Of a stretch of DNA of 28,639 nt, positions 1 through 8,071 are shown piece by piece (position 1 is the first letter of the stretch; every line of letters begins with the position of its first letter). The notes under the pieces are model-generated. The model searched no databases. It was not told where the DNA came from and saw only the letters and a program-made list of their open reading frames with translations. Source of the stretch: Candidatus Parvarchaeota archaeon (GTDB taxonomy: Archaea > Nanobdellota > Nanobdellia > Parvarchaeales > Parvarchaeaceae); the NCBI GenBank assembly GCA_023378805.1, contig JAMCSQ010000032.1:1-28639 (forward strand). Direction: 5' to 3'. Made by a program: the position numbers and the translations under genes.

Positions 1-1
1 T

Positions 2-103
2 TTTAATAAGTTCCAAAAGATACATGGTCTTAACTACTGCAGACAGTGCTTTAGAGAGGTCGCTCCGGATCTCGGATTCAAAAAATACGGAAAGGAGGCA
101 TAA
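2..103 (+). CDS. rps14: 30S ribosomal protein uS14, 3' end only
   Basis: This is the C-terminal 33 codons of uS14, open at the left edge and ending in TAA. The visible C-R-Q-C pair followed by FREVAPDLGFKKYGKEA is the second half of the zinc-binding site and the conserved tail of archaeal/zinc-type uS14, a protein of the small-subunit head. The first CxxC lies outside the window. A GGAGG Shine-Dalgarno-like run at the end of the gene (about 94-98) precedes the uS8 start by roughly 7 nt. Position just before uS8 is the usual spc-operon order. Confidence 0.9.
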   Translation, partial: FNKFQKIHGLNYCRQCFREVAPDLGFKKYGKEA

Positions 104-105
104 TC

Positions 106-492
106 ATGGTAGATTCACTTTCAACTATATTCAATACTATAAACGTCGCAAGAAAAGTTGGTAAGAAATCCTGCGTTGTTAGCCCAAACAGCAAGATCCT
201 AATCAATCTTTTGGAACTTATTAAAAAAGCGGGATACATTGACAATTACGAGATAATAAACGATGTAAGAGGAGGGTTCGTAAAAATAGATATAAATGAG
301 CATTTAAACAAATGTAAGGCTATAAGGCCTAGAATACCCATAAAAGCTGGCGATATAGTAAAATACGAAAAGAGGTACCTGCCTGCCTTAGGTTTTGGCT
401 TAATACTTTTGTCTACAAATAAAGGAGTGATTACAAATGAAGAAGCAAAACAATTAATGATTGGGGGCAGTCTTTTAGCTTATGTCTACTAA
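106..492 (+). CDS. rps8: 30S ribosomal protein uS8
   Basis: A 128-residue protein of normal archaeal uS8 length. It opens with the family start MVDSLSTIFNTINVARKVGK and carries the C-terminal block around residues 87-124 (RYLPALGFGLILLSTNKGVITNEEA), where the GLI-STxxG-x-T/M motif contacts helix 21 of 16S rRNA. It binds the central domain of 16S rRNA early in small-subunit assembly. It starts 2 nt after uS14 and overlaps uL6 by 11 nt, so translational coupling is likely. Confidence 0.95.
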   Translation: MVDSLSTIFNTINVARKVGKKSCVVSPNSKILINLLELIKKAGYIDNYEIINDVRGGFVKIDINEHLNKCKAIRPRIPIKAGDIVKYEKRYLPALGFGLILLSTNKGVITNEEAKQLMIGGSLLAYVY

Positions 493-1003
493 ATTTAGGG
501 TTGATCTTACAGGCGCAGATGTGGAGCTTAAAGAGAACAATATACTCGTTAAAGGAAAGGAAGGAGAACTTCACACTGAAATAGTACATCCTTTTTTAAA
601 AGTAGAGAAGAAAGACAATGTTCTTTTCATTGAAGCGGAAAAGGATAATAAGTTCCAGAAATCAATTGCAGGAACATTAGCTGCAAATGTGAAAAACATG
701 ATAAAAGGCGTAACTGAAAAATACACAGCAGAATTAGAGCTAGTTTACATGCATTTTCCTGCTTCTTTAAAGCTTAATGGGAACAAAATAGTGGTGGAGA
801 ACTTTGTAGGAGAAAGAAAACCAAGGGAAATACAGGTGCCTGAAGGGTTAAAGGTAGAGGTAAAAGGCAATAAAATAATCATATTTGGAATAGACAAATA
901 TAAGGTAGGTCAGTTAGCTGGCACAATAGAATCTAAAATACAGATTAAAAACAAAGACAGGAGGGTCTTTAAGGACGGAGTATTTATAACTAAAAAACCT
1001 TGA
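482..1003 (+). CDS. rpl6: 50S ribosomal protein uL6
   Basis: A 173-residue archaeal uL6 with two successive similar alpha/beta domains (about 1-80 and 81-173). The second holds the rRNA-binding region VENFVGERKPREIQVPEGLKV (about 102-122) and the closing DRRVFKDGVF. The protein sits near the sarcin-ricin loop and GTPase centre of the large subunit. The ATG lies inside the uS8 3' end (11-nt overlap) and the stop is TGA at 1001-1003, directly before eL32. Confidence 0.95.
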   Translation: MSTKFRVDLTGADVELKENNILVKGKEGELHTEIVHPFLKVEKKDNVLFIEAEKDNKFQKSIAGTLAANVKNMIKGVTEKYTAELELVYMHFPASLKLNGNKIVVENFVGERKPREIQVPEGLKVEVKGNKIIIFGIDKYKVGQLAGTIESKIQIKNKDRRVFKDGVFITKKP

Positions 1004-1005
1004 TT

Positions 1006-1356
1006 ATGAAATTCACAAAACATGATGCTGGAAAGCTTAAAAGAGTTGGTAACTCATGGAGAAAACCAACAGGTAAGAAGAATAAGACAAAAGTAGGTAA
1101 GAAAGGGCATAAGAAAATGCCTTCAAAAGGCTTTATGTCTCCTGCTTCAAAAAGAGGTAAAATAGCGGGTAAGATACCTGTAAGGATATTCAACTTAAAA
1201 GACGTGGAAAAATTAAATGATGCAAACATTGCTGTGATAGGAAAAGCAGTGGGCGCATTGAAGAGAAAATTAATATATGAGAAATGCAAGGAAAAGAAGA
1301 TAATGGTGATAAATTATGCAAGGAAAACTGAAGACTCAAAGAAGAATAGCCAGTGA
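1006..1356 (+). CDS. rpl32e: 50S ribosomal protein eL32
   Basis: A highly basic 116-residue protein with the eL32 core KRVGNSWRKPTGKKNK, then KKGHKKMPSKGFMSPASKRG and a short beta-rich domain. eL32 is an archaeal/eukaryotic large-subunit protein, so it supports an archaeal origin. I chose ATG at 1006 (MKFTKHDAGK), since eL32 proteins usually begin just before this region. A TTG at 1000 is in frame but would only add Met-Ile. The 3' end runs 41 nt into eL19, so the last ~13 codons are shared in another frame. Confidence 0.92.
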   Translation: MKFTKHDAGKLKRVGNSWRKPTGKKNKTKVGKKGHKKMPSKGFMSPASKRGKIAGKIPVRIFNLKDVEKLNDANIAVIGKAVGALKRKLIYEKCKEKKIMVINYARKTEDSKKNSQ

Positions 1357-1765
1357 TGTTTTAAACGTCGGAGAAAGTAGAGTTTGGCTGGATCCGTCAA
1401 AGTTTAAGGACATAAAGGAGGCTATAACAAGGGCAGATATAGAAGGTCTTATTTCAAAGGGAATGATAAAGAAAAAGGAGCTTGTAGGCCAATCTAGATC
1501 AAGAGCAAGAATTCTTCATGAAAAGAAGAGAAGAGGACACAGAAAGGGGATAGGTAGCAGAAAAGGAGAAAAATCTGCAAGAATGAAATTTGAATGGATA
1601 GATAAGGTCAGGGCACTTAGAAATGAACTTTTCAAGCAGAGGAAACAAGGAAAGATAGACCAGAAAGAATTCAGGCAGCTCTATAAAAAGATAAAAGGAA
1701 ATTCATTTCACAGTGTTAACCACATGAGAAATTACATAGAAGGAATGAAGAAGGTAGGACAATGA
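1316..1765 (+). CDS. rpl19e: 50S ribosomal protein eL19
   Basis: A 149-residue eL19. It shows the conserved N-terminus LKTQRRIASDVLNVGESRVW, the DPSKF block, the basic linker SRSRARILHEKKRRGHRKGIGSRKG (about 60-84) and a long C-terminal helix. eL19 is an archaeal/eukaryotic large-subunit protein that reaches to the small subunit through an inter-subunit bridge. ATG 1316 gives only three extra residues before the family start LKxQRR, so the 41-nt overlap with eL32 looks real. Its TGA overlaps the uL18 ATG by 4 nt (ATGA). Confidence 0.95.
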   Translation: MQGKLKTQRRIASDVLNVGESRVWLDPSKFKDIKEAITRADIEGLISKGMIKKKELVGQSRSRARILHEKKRRGHRKGIGSRKGEKSARMKFEWIDKVRALRNELFKQRKQGKIDQKEFRQLYKKIKGNSFHSVNHMRNYIEGMKKVGQ

Positions 1766-2271
1766 AAAATGCAAAAAGGACCAATTACAGAAAAAGGCTT
1801 GAATTGCTTAAATCTGGTATACCACGAGTAGTGGTGAGAAAAACGGATAAATCAGTGATAGCTCACATTGTACAATACAGTGAAGAAGGAGACAAAACTA
1901 TAGCAATGGTAAGAGGGAACGATCTAAAGAAGTTTGGCTGGAACTTCAGTGGTAAAAATTCATCAGCTTCATATTTAATAGGCTATTTATTAGGTAAAAA
2001 GTCAAACGTAAAGGAAGCTATACTCGACAAAGGAAACAGGACATTAAAGGAAAATAGCTTCATGTATTACGTAATGAAAGGCATGCATGATTTCGGAGTA
2101 AATGTTCATTCAGATGACATAAAAATTGATGAAAAACGTTTATACGGAGAGCATATTTCTAGTTATTACAATAACAGAAATGGAAATCAGTTTTCAGCAG
2201 TAGGAGACAAAATTAAAAATATAAGAGAAGAGTTTAATAAGACACTGGAGAATATAAAGAATGGAAAATGA
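1762..2271 (+). CDS. rpl18: 50S ribosomal protein uL18
   Basis: A 169-residue archaeal-type uL18 that binds 5S rRNA and forms the central protuberance. It begins TNYRKRLELLKSGIPRVVVRKTDKSVIAHIVQY, which is the hallmark RRxxLLKSxxPRLVVRxS region, followed by the Asp-rich C-terminal half (DDIKIDEKRLYGEHI). It overlaps eL19 by 4 nt and uS5 by 11 nt, consistent with coupled translation in the spc operon. Confidence 0.95.
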   Translation: MKNAKRTNYRKRLELLKSGIPRVVVRKTDKSVIAHIVQYSEEGDKTIAMVRGNDLKKFGWNFSGKNSSASYLIGYLLGKKSNVKEAILDKGNRTLKENSFMYYVMKGMHDFGVNVHSDDIKIDEKRLYGEHISSYYNNRNGNQFSAVGDKIKNIREEFNKTLENIKNGK

Positions 2272-3007
2272 AGAAGCTGTAAATCAACCCGTTGTTGAAA
2301 GCAGAGAAATGGCTGCAAATCCCGCATATACCGAAAGTAATTATAACTTTAAAACGGAGCTCGGAAAAGCAGTCAAGAGCGGTGAGATAAAAGATATAGA
2401 TGAAATACTGGAAAAGCACCTTAAGATCCTTGAGCCGCAGATAGTCGATTTTCTTATACCAAACCTTCAAGTAGATTTTCTTTATGTTGGTCAGTCAAAA
2501 GGCAAGCTTGGAGGAGGGAAGAGAAGAATAATAAGGAATACACAGAAGGTAACTGCAAAGGCAAAGAGACAGCATTTTTCCGCAATGGCTATAGTCGGTG
2601 ATGGAAATGGGCATATAGGTATAGGGAAAGGAAGAGGCTTGGAATCAGTCATTGCAAAGGAGAAAGCGCTTAAGAGCGCTAAGTTAAATATAATAAGTAT
2701 ACTAAGAGGATGCGGTAGTTGGGAATGTGCATGTCATGGCGGTCACTCAATTCCATTTAAGGTTTCTGGAAAATGCGGTTCTGTAATCGTAACGCTTTTA
2801 CCCGCTCCAAAGGGAATAAGTTTTTGCGTTATGGATGATATAAAAACCATAATGAAGCTTGCGGGAATAAAGGATGTGTGGTCTAAAGTAAATGGACAGA
2901 CAAATACAAGAATAAATATCGGCTATGCAACTTTCGAGGCGTTAAAATCTCTTAATTATTACAGATTTTTCAACAAGGAAAAGGAAAATCTAGGGATAAA
3001 AGGATAA
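2261..3007 (+). CDS. rps5: 30S ribosomal protein uS5
   Basis: A 248-residue archaeal uS5. After a variable N-terminal extension (1-60) comes the double-stranded RNA-binding S5 domain, with the signature KRQHFSAMAIVGDGNGHIGIGKG at about 103-125. The C-terminal S5 domain follows, with PAPKGISF and GIKDVWSKVNGQTNTRIN. The protein acts in decoding accuracy at the mRNA entry side. A Cys-rich loop (GCGSWECACHGGHS, about 150-163) is typical of archaeal/eukaryotic uS5. The ATG lies inside the uL18 end; the stop is TAA, and uL30 starts 1 nt later. Confidence 0.95.
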   Translation: MENEEAVNQPVVESREMAANPAYTESNYNFKTELGKAVKSGEIKDIDEILEKHLKILEPQIVDFLIPNLQVDFLYVGQSKGKLGGGKRRIIRNTQKVTAKAKRQHFSAMAIVGDGNGHIGIGKGRGLESVIAKEKALKSAKLNIISILRGCGSWECACHGGHSIPFKVSGKCGSVIVTLLPAPKGISFCVMDDIKTIMKLAGIKDVWSKVNGQTNTRINIGYATFEALKSLNYYRFFNKEKENLGIKG

Positions 3008-3008
3008 A

Positions 3009-3458
3009 ATGGAAAAACTTGCAGTGATAAAGATAAGGACGGATATAGGTAAAAATAAGGCCATAAAGGATGGCTTAAGGGTATTTGGGCTGAAAAAACT
3101 TTATTCCTGCGCGCTAGTTGACAATTCTCCTCGCAACAAAGGGATACTAAACATAATAAACAGCGTCGTAACTTACGGCGAAATAGATTCAAAGACATTA
3201 TCTAAATTATTACTTAAAAGAGGAAGGATAAGCAACAAAAAGAAGATAGAAATGAAGGAACAGGACATAAATTCATTTTCAGAGTCTTTCCTAAAAGGGG
3301 AGAAAAAGATAGCGGATTTAGGTGTTAAAAATATATTTAATCTGCACCCGCCTATAAAAGGCTTTGAAAGAAAGGGCAAAAAGACTCCGTTCTCTTTGAA
3401 AGGTGCATTTGGTTACAGAGGAGATAAAATAAATGAACTTTTGGATAGGATGATATGA
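3009..3458 (+). CDS. rpl30: 50S ribosomal protein uL30
   Basis: A 149-residue archaeal/eukaryotic long form of uL30, compared with about 60 residues in bacteria. The N-terminal block MEKLAVIKIRTDIGKNKAIKDGLRVFGLKKLYSCALVD fits the ferredoxin-like L30 fold. The long form carries the extra C-terminal part with FNLHPPIKGFERKGKK (about 110-125), where archaeal uL30 proteins have a conserved LHPPxxGFxxxxK. It overlaps uL15 by 4 nt (ATGA at 3455-3458). Confidence 0.93.
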   Translation: MEKLAVIKIRTDIGKNKAIKDGLRVFGLKKLYSCALVDNSPRNKGILNIINSVVTYGEIDSKTLSKLLLKRGRISNKKKIEMKEQDINSFSESFLKGEKKIADLGVKNIFNLHPPIKGFERKGKKTPFSLKGAFGYRGDKINELLDRMI

Positions 3459-3856
3459 AAAGAAAGCATTTGAGAGGAAGTTCAACCGCTGGAAGAGGGT
3501 CTGGTAAGAGGACTAGGCATGCTGGAAACAGAGGAGGAGTAGGTAAAGCAGGAGGAGGAAAAAGGGGACAGCAGAAAATGATCTCTTTTCGCGCAAACAC
3601 TCATACTTACAGTTATTCGGGCATGAAAAAAGTGCCTTTGAATTTAAGGGATGTTGGTAGCTTGATAGACTCTATTAAAAAGAAGGGAAAAATAAAGATG
3701 GATAATGATAGGTATGAAATAAAGCTTAAGGATATGGGCTATTCTAAAGTATGCGGTAAATTTAGGGATGAAAAATTTAAGTTGGCTGTGTATGGAAAGG
3801 CCTCCGTAAAGGCTAAGGATGATATATTAGCCAACGGCGGCGAAATATATGAATGA
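3455..3856 (+). CDS. rpl15: 50S ribosomal protein uL15
   Basis: A 133-residue uL15. It starts with the Gly/Arg-rich rRNA-threading arm MKRKHLRGSSTAGRGSGKRTRHAGNRGGVGKAGGGKRG, then the globular region with VPLNLRDVGSLID and the C-terminal KASVKAKDDILANGGEIYE, a match to the conserved uL15 end (VKVKAxxxSxxAxEKIExxGG). It is part of the core of the large subunit. It overlaps the 5' end of secY by 8 nt, the usual archaeal and bacterial order. Confidence 0.94.
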   Translation: MKRKHLRGSSTAGRGSGKRTRHAGNRGGVGKAGGGKRGQQKMISFRANTHTYSYSGMKKVPLNLRDVGSLIDSIKKKGKIKMDNDRYEIKLKDMGYSKVCGKFRDEKFKLAVYGKASVKAKDDILANGGEIYE

Positions 3857-5246
3857 GAAATTAAAGAAATTCATTTCGAATCTGCCAGCAGTAACGGTTC
3901 CAGAAAAAAAGCTGGATTTAAAAACAAAATTAGAATGGACTTTTGTTATAGTCGTTCTTTTTATAGTTATGTCCTTCGTACCTTTGTTTGGTATAAGTAA
4001 ATCCTATAGTCTTAATTTTGAGATACTCCAGGTTCTTATAGCTTCACATTTTGGTTCATTGCTTTCTTTAGGTATAGGACCAATAGTAAGTGCCAGCATT
4101 ATAATACAGATGCTTCAAGGGACAAAGATAATAAATATAGATACGGCAACGAAGGAAGGTAGGATCACTTTCCAGGGGATACAGAAGCTTGCTGCCTTTG
4201 CTTTTATAGCGATAGAGAATGGGGTTTATGTATTCAGCGGAGCGCTTACACCAGCAGGTCCTGGAATGTTCTTCCCGATAGTTATGTTTCTCCAGCTTTT
4301 TGTAGCAGGGATAATACTTCTTTTCATGGATGAGGTTGTAAGTAAATGGGGGATAGGTTCAGGGATAAGCCTTTTCATACTTGCAGGTATCTCACTGCAA
4401 CTGATAAATACCGCATTTAATCCATTTATAACCCCTATAGGCGCAATACCTTCAATAATAGACGCATTCATTGCTGGGATACCATTGAATGCTTTATTCC
4501 CTATAATAACAGTTATATCCACAGTTGCACTATTTGCAGTTGCTATATGGCTTCAATCAATAAAAGTTGAGCTTCCACTTTCATTTGGGAGATTAAGAGG
4601 CTACTCCATAAGGTGGCCAGTATCATTGTTTTACACAAGTATAATACCAATCGTATTGATAGTTTCGATGACTGCGGGTGTGCAGTTTCTTGGTTTAACT
4701 TTGTCACATGCTGGAATAAACATTCTTGGAACATTTACTACTGAATCAACGGCATTCGGAACACAGGAGGTTGCAACTGGTGGTTTGGCAGCTTACCTTT
4801 CACCGCCGACAATACAGCAGCTTTATACGAGTGCAGTAACTACTGGAATAACGGCATTGGAGATAGAGTCTATGGTTATTTACACGGTTATATTGGTGAT
4901 TGGTGCGGCGGCTTTCTCTTATGTATGGATGTATCTAGGCGGCCAGGATCCAAGGTCTGTGGTAAAACAGCTTATGGAATCAGGTTTATCCATGCCGGGT
5001 TTTAGAAGAGATGAAAGAGTACTTGTGGACATATTCAAGAGGTACATAATTCCGTTGGCTATACTAGGCGGGGCACTTACTGGATTAGTCGCAGCCCTTG
5101 CAGCCTTTTTGAATACATTAACGGAAGGCATAGGAATACTTCTTATTGTAATGATAATATACCAGTTCTACTTTTCACTGCAGCAAGATAATGGGGATGA
5201 ATTCAAACCTATAAAAGACAAGCTAGTTGGTAATACAATGGAGTGA
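3849..5246 (+). CDS. secY: Preprotein translocase subunit SecY
   Basis: A 465-residue SecY/Sec61-alpha, of normal archaeal length with ten hydrophobic segments from about residue 30 on. It forms the protein-conducting channel in the cytoplasmic membrane. Recognisable blocks are FGISKSYSLNFEILQVLIASHFGSLLSLGIGP with ASIIIQMLQG (plug/TM2 region), GSGISLFILAGI, the cytoplasmic loop QSIKVELPLSFGRLRGYSIRWPVSLFYTS that contacts the ribosome, and GGQDPRSVVKQLMESGLSMPGFRRDERV near the C-terminus. It closes the ribosomal run. The adenylate kinase gene that often follows secY in other archaea is not here. Confidence 0.96.
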   Translation: MNEKLKKFISNLPAVTVPEKKLDLKTKLEWTFVIVVLFIVMSFVPLFGISKSYSLNFEILQVLIASHFGSLLSLGIGPIVSASIIIQMLQGTKIINIDTATKEGRITFQGIQKLAAFAFIAIENGVYVFSGALTPAGPGMFFPIVMFLQLFVAGIILLFMDEVVSKWGIGSGISLFILAGISLQLINTAFNPFITPIGAIPSIIDAFIAGIPLNALFPIITVISTVALFAVAIWLQSIKVELPLSFGRLRGYSIRWPVSLFYTSIIPIVLIVSMTAGVQFLGLTLSHAGINILGTFTTESTAFGTQEVATGGLAAYLSPPTIQQLYTSAVTTGITALEIESMVIYTVILVIGAAAFSYVWMYLGGQDPRSVVKQLMESGLSMPGFRRDERVLVDIFKRYIIPLAILGGALTGLVAALAAFLNTLTEGIGILLIVMIIYQFYFSLQQDNGDEFKPIKDKLVGNTME

Positions 5247-5250
5247 GGAT

Positions 5251-5262
5251 AAGTTTATTTAC
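5251..5262 (+). promoter_or_regulatory. Probable BRE/TATA promoter of the EMC3-like gene
   Basis: AAGTTTATTTAC lies in the 39-nt gap after secY, with TTTATTTA 25-32 nt upstream of the ATG at 5286. That spacing places the transcription start almost at the start codon, so a leaderless or near-leaderless message is likely. The same AAGTTTA core occurs before the AdoMet synthetase and IMPDH-family genes in this window. Confidence 0.5.
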
Positions 5263-5285
5263 TATAAAAAAATAGATTAAAGGAT

Positions 5286-6005
5286 ATGAATATAGATGTT
5301 ATTGCTGTAATATTAATTTCGATAGCTGTAGGGGCTTCTGGTCAGATAGCCTATCTTTTTATAGTAGACCATGAGATGGTTAGAACAAGCAAGGCAAAAA
5401 TAAAGGAACTGCAGAAAAAGATGAAAGGGATAAAACCCGATCACCCAGAATTTAAGCCAACTTACAGCGAATTAATGGCTGAAAATTCTAAGATAATGAA
5501 GCAGTCAATGAAACCCACATTTATAACTTTTATTCCATTCCTGGTAATCTTTCTTCTGATGTCTTCATATTTTAGTTATGCTCCTGTAACTATTGGCTCA
5601 CCGATAACAGCAGTATTCTCCGGAAATATAAATGGAACGCTCTTTTCTGCAGATAACTGTATAACATTTAATGGCCATAATAACATTTCAATATTCTCAA
5701 ATGACACATCGCTTAAGATGACGGCAAATGTAACGAAAAGCGGCACATGTACTCTTTTTATTTCAACCAGTGGAAATACATACAATAAATCGTTCTCATT
5801 GATAGGTAAATCAAAAGTGCAGACAATAAATCTTAATTCGTCAAAGGTGGAGTTTACACCGAATACATTTATAATTACAAAGCTTCCATTCAGCTTGCCT
5901 TTGATTGGAAACGAGCTTAATTGGTATTGGGCCTACCTTATAATAACTTTTATAACATCAATAACACTTAACAGAATACTAGTTCATTTTAAGCTAATAG
6001 CCTAA
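5286..6005 (+). CDS. EMC3/TMCO1 (DUF106) family membrane protein insertase, Oxa1 superfamily
   Basis: A 239-residue membrane protein. One transmembrane segment lies at about 4-26, followed by a charged cytoplasmic helical pair (MVRTSKAKIKELQKKMKGIKPDHPEF ... ELMAENSKIMKQSMKPTF, about 32-83), a second segment at about 83-103, an exported beta-rich insert (about 105-200) with several N-X-S/T sequons, and a last segment at about 213-235. The coiled-coil between TM1 and TM2 is the hallmark of archaeal Ylj1/DUF106 proteins, relatives of YidC, Oxa1, EMC3 and TMCO1 that insert membrane proteins. In archaea this gene commonly lies near secY, as here. The last 4 nt overlap the convergent Nre gene. Confidence 0.85.
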   Translation: MNIDVIAVILISIAVGASGQIAYLFIVDHEMVRTSKAKIKELQKKMKGIKPDHPEFKPTYSELMAENSKIMKQSMKPTFITFIPFLVIFLLMSSYFSYAPVTIGSPITAVFSGNINGTLFSADNCITFNGHNNISIFSNDTSLKMTANVTKSGTCTLFISTSGNTYNKSFSLIGKSKVQTINLNSSKVEFTPNTFIITKLPFSLPLIGNELNWYWAYLIITFITSITLNRILVHFKLIA

Positions 6006-7162
6006 ATCAGAGTAGTCTGTGTTTTAAGCATAGTTATTAGTTTGCTTCTTTTTTCTAAGTTTGTGGGAAATAAAACCTTCGATTTAGCAATTGTTAATGC
6101 AGTTTGCATATCGGGAGCGGAAATGCTTTCGCTTTCTATTGCTTTTCTAGCGCCTTCTCTCACGACCCAAACTCCTAAAGGAACAAAGTATTCCGGTAGT
6201 ATCTCTCTTATAACCAGTACTGAATACTGCTCTTTTAACTGCATAAGCTTTTCAAGAACAGCGAGTCTTACTGCATAGTATGCGCCCGCAGTGTTCTTTA
6301 CGTATTCCTTCCTTCCGTTGTAAAATTCATAGTCTCCACTGCCCATAAAAACTGTATTTGCATCTCTATTCCATGTTTCGAGAAGCTCAAATGACCAAGG
6401 GCCTTTTAAAAACAGAAATGTAAAATGGTTTCCAAGAAACTGCCCGGTTTGTATGCGATAATCCTCGCCTTTTTTAAATTCCTTAATCTTTTCAATTTCT
6501 TCTTTTCCTAGTGAATCATCGACTGCTGTTATAGACCATTTTGTTGGGACAAGTTTTCTTTTTACACCCATTGCGCCTACGCTTAGTATCTTGCTTATTT
6601 TATTTTCGTCTATTTTTGAATTGTACAGGAATTTTATTCCATCCTGGGCTTTCATATCTTTGTCATAATATATTTTTTCTATTCTCTGGTCTATCTTAAA
6701 ATTGTCATTTATTCTGAACTTTTCCAGTTTGGTTTTTACTCCATGCTGGTAAAAGTCGTTTTTATCTATCTTTGGCAGATTTACACTGGATACCTTTAGG
6801 TCTACGTTTAGCTCATTTGAAGATATTATTGCAAGTCTTATCCTTTCAAGTTCCTCTAACTCTATATTATTTACATTGAAGTTTTTAGATGCGTTTATAA
6901 GTTTTGTTCTAAGCGAAAAAACATCCTCTACCTTAAAGTTATTAGCGGCCCATAATTTCGGCGCATCATATATCTGTGCTTTATTGTCTTCAGTAAATAT
7001 TACTCCAACAGAAACATTTGGGTAGTTGTATTCCCCGACAAGCGCAGATGGGGGTGTAAATCCGTTTATATCTCCTTTTTTTACGTAGTCTACTATCTTT
7101 TTAATTTCGTTTTTGTGTTTTACTATCTCGTAATATACAGATTTTACGTTAGTTACTTTCAT
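6002..7162 (-). CDS. Nre-family DNA repair protein (NreA-like), lacking the N-terminal zinc finger
   Basis: A 386-residue protein of the archaeal Nre family (DUF650/DUF651). It has the N-terminal FTPPSALVGEYNYPNVSVGVI block (about 35-55) and the C-terminal PLGVWVVREGARKAI block (about 322-336), both strongly conserved in NreA. NreA is linked to repair of alkylated or crosslinked DNA and to PCNA binding. Two features are unusual: typical NreA proteins start with a CxxC zinc-binding segment, absent here, and the protein ends in QTTLI, which looks like a cut-short PCNA-interacting QxxL box lacking its aromatic residues. The start overlaps the 3' end of nop10 by 14 nt, so it is probably co-transcribed with aIF2-alpha and nop10. 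The stop is TAG, rare in this window. Confidence 0.85.
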   Translation of the reverse strand: MKVTNVKSVYYEIVKHKNEIKKIVDYVKKGDINGFTPPSALVGEYNYPNVSVGVIFTEDNKAQIYDAPKLWAANNFKVEDVFSLRTKLINASKNFNVNNIELEELERIRLAIISSNELNVDLKVSSVNLPKIDKNDFYQHGVKTKLEKFRINDNFKIDQRIEKIYYDKDMKAQDGIKFLYNSKIDENKISKILSVGAMGVKRKLVPTKWSITAVDDSLGKEEIEKIKEFKKGEDYRIQTGQFLGNHFTFLFLKGPWSFELLETWNRDANTVFMGSGDYEFYNGRKEYVKNTAGAYYAVRLAVLEKLMQLKEQYSVLVIREILPEYFVPLGVWVVREGARKAIESESISAPDMQTALTIAKSKVLFPTNLEKRSKLITMLKTQTTLI

Positions 7163-7325
7163 GTATGTTCAATGACTCCTTCTTTATCCTTCTCCTGTAA
7201 TAAGCAACAGTCTCATCCTTTGAGTATTTCTGTGGCGCATTTATCTCAGTTTCATTACTGCATTCCGGGCAGGTTTTTTTAAGGGTGTATCTACTGCAAT
7301 TTGTACAGAATCTTATTCTTTCCAT
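7149..7325 (-). CDS. nop10: H/ACA ribonucleoprotein subunit Nop10
   Basis: A 58-residue protein beginning MERIRFCTNCSRYTLKKTCP. The pattern CxxC (residues 7 and 10), RYTLK, CxxC (19 and 22), then a short linker and the helix SKDETVAYYRRRIKKE, matches archaeal Nop10. Nop10 bridges Cbf5 and L7Ae in the H/ACA guide-RNA pseudouridine synthase complex, and all four zinc ligands are kept here. It begins 2 nt after the aIF2-alpha stop and overlaps the next gene by 14 nt. The aIF2-alpha/nop10 pair is a well-known archaeal gene neighbourhood, which supports the call despite the small size. Confidence 0.95.
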   Translation of the reverse strand: MERIRFCTNCSRYTLKKTCPECSNETEINAPQKYSKDETVAYYRRRIKKESLNIHESN

Positions 7326-7327
7326 TA

Positions 7328-8053
7328 TTACTGCCTTATTTCCGTGTATTTGAAATCTATGTTTAATGACTTGCTTTTTTTACTGATAAGTTCAAGCAGT
7401 TTTTTATTCTCATTCAATGTCTTTTTAGTATCATCTAAATCTATTGTCATCATGTAAACAGGTGATTTTATGTATTTTATGGAAACTCCCTTATTTTTTG
7501 CACATTCATTTAATACTTCCTTTATCTTCTCTACTCCATTTTCCTCATATGTTTTTAGCTCAAGCTGATTTTTTATGATTACCTTCTTTTTGGTTTTTTT
7601 TACGAAATCAAGAAGTTCGCCAGTTATCTCTTTGTTTAATTTCAATTCCTCTAGTTCCTCCTTTCCGTTTTTGGAAAGAGTTTCATAGAAATTGAAGATA
7701 GAGCCGTATTTTTTGATAATCTGCTCTTTTAGTTTATTAGTGTCTTTTTTGTAGAATTTCTCAATCAATTTTATAAGCCGGTTCTCTATTGACCATTCCC
7801 TTAAAGCTTCTCTTTTTTCACTGTCTGTTACTCTTTTTATGGAAAGCTCAGGAGACTGGCCCAAAGTAATTACTTTGCAGACTAATACATCGCCTTCTTT
7901 AGCAATGTCTTTAACATCTCTTACCCACCTCTTGCTTAGCTCTGAAATATGTATAAATCCTTCTTTTTCCTCGTTTCCTATGGTTACAATTATACCATGC
8001 TGCAGCAGTTTCCTTACCCTACAAATGTATATATCTCCTTCCTTTATTTCCAT
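7328..8053 (-). CDS. eif2a: Translation initiation factor aIF2 subunit alpha
   Basis: A 241-residue aIF2-alpha, slightly shorter than the usual ~265. The N-terminal S1/OB domain (about 1-75) has EGDIYICRVRKLLQHGIIVTI ... GFIHISELSKRWVRDVKDI and GQSPELSIKRV. A helical middle domain (about 90-170) and the C-terminal alpha/beta domain (about 170-241), which binds the gamma subunit, follow. With the beta and gamma subunits it delivers initiator tRNA to the 30S subunit. It leads an operon with nop10 and the Nre gene. The eS27/eL42 genes that often precede it in other archaea are not adjacent. Confidence 0.95.
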   Translation of the reverse strand: MEIKEGDIYICRVRKLLQHGIIVTIGNEEKEGFIHISELSKRWVRDVKDIAKEGDVLVCKVITLGQSPELSIKRVTDSEKREALREWSIENRLIKLIEKFYKKDTNKLKEQIIKKYGSIFNFYETLSKNGKEELEELKLNKEITGELLDFVKKTKKKVIIKNQLELKTYEENGVEKIKEVLNECAKNKGVSIKYIKSPVYMMTIDLDDTKKTLNENKKLLELISKKSKSLNIDFKYTEIRQ

Positions 8054-8071
8054 GTTTACCAGCTAAATGTT

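Noticed and set aside
990..1289. 99-codon ORF antisense to eL32
   Set aside because: It is a shadow of a conserved ribosomal protein gene, low in charged residues and without family features. The same applies to ORFs antisense to uS5, secY, mat, guaB-like and lhr genes.
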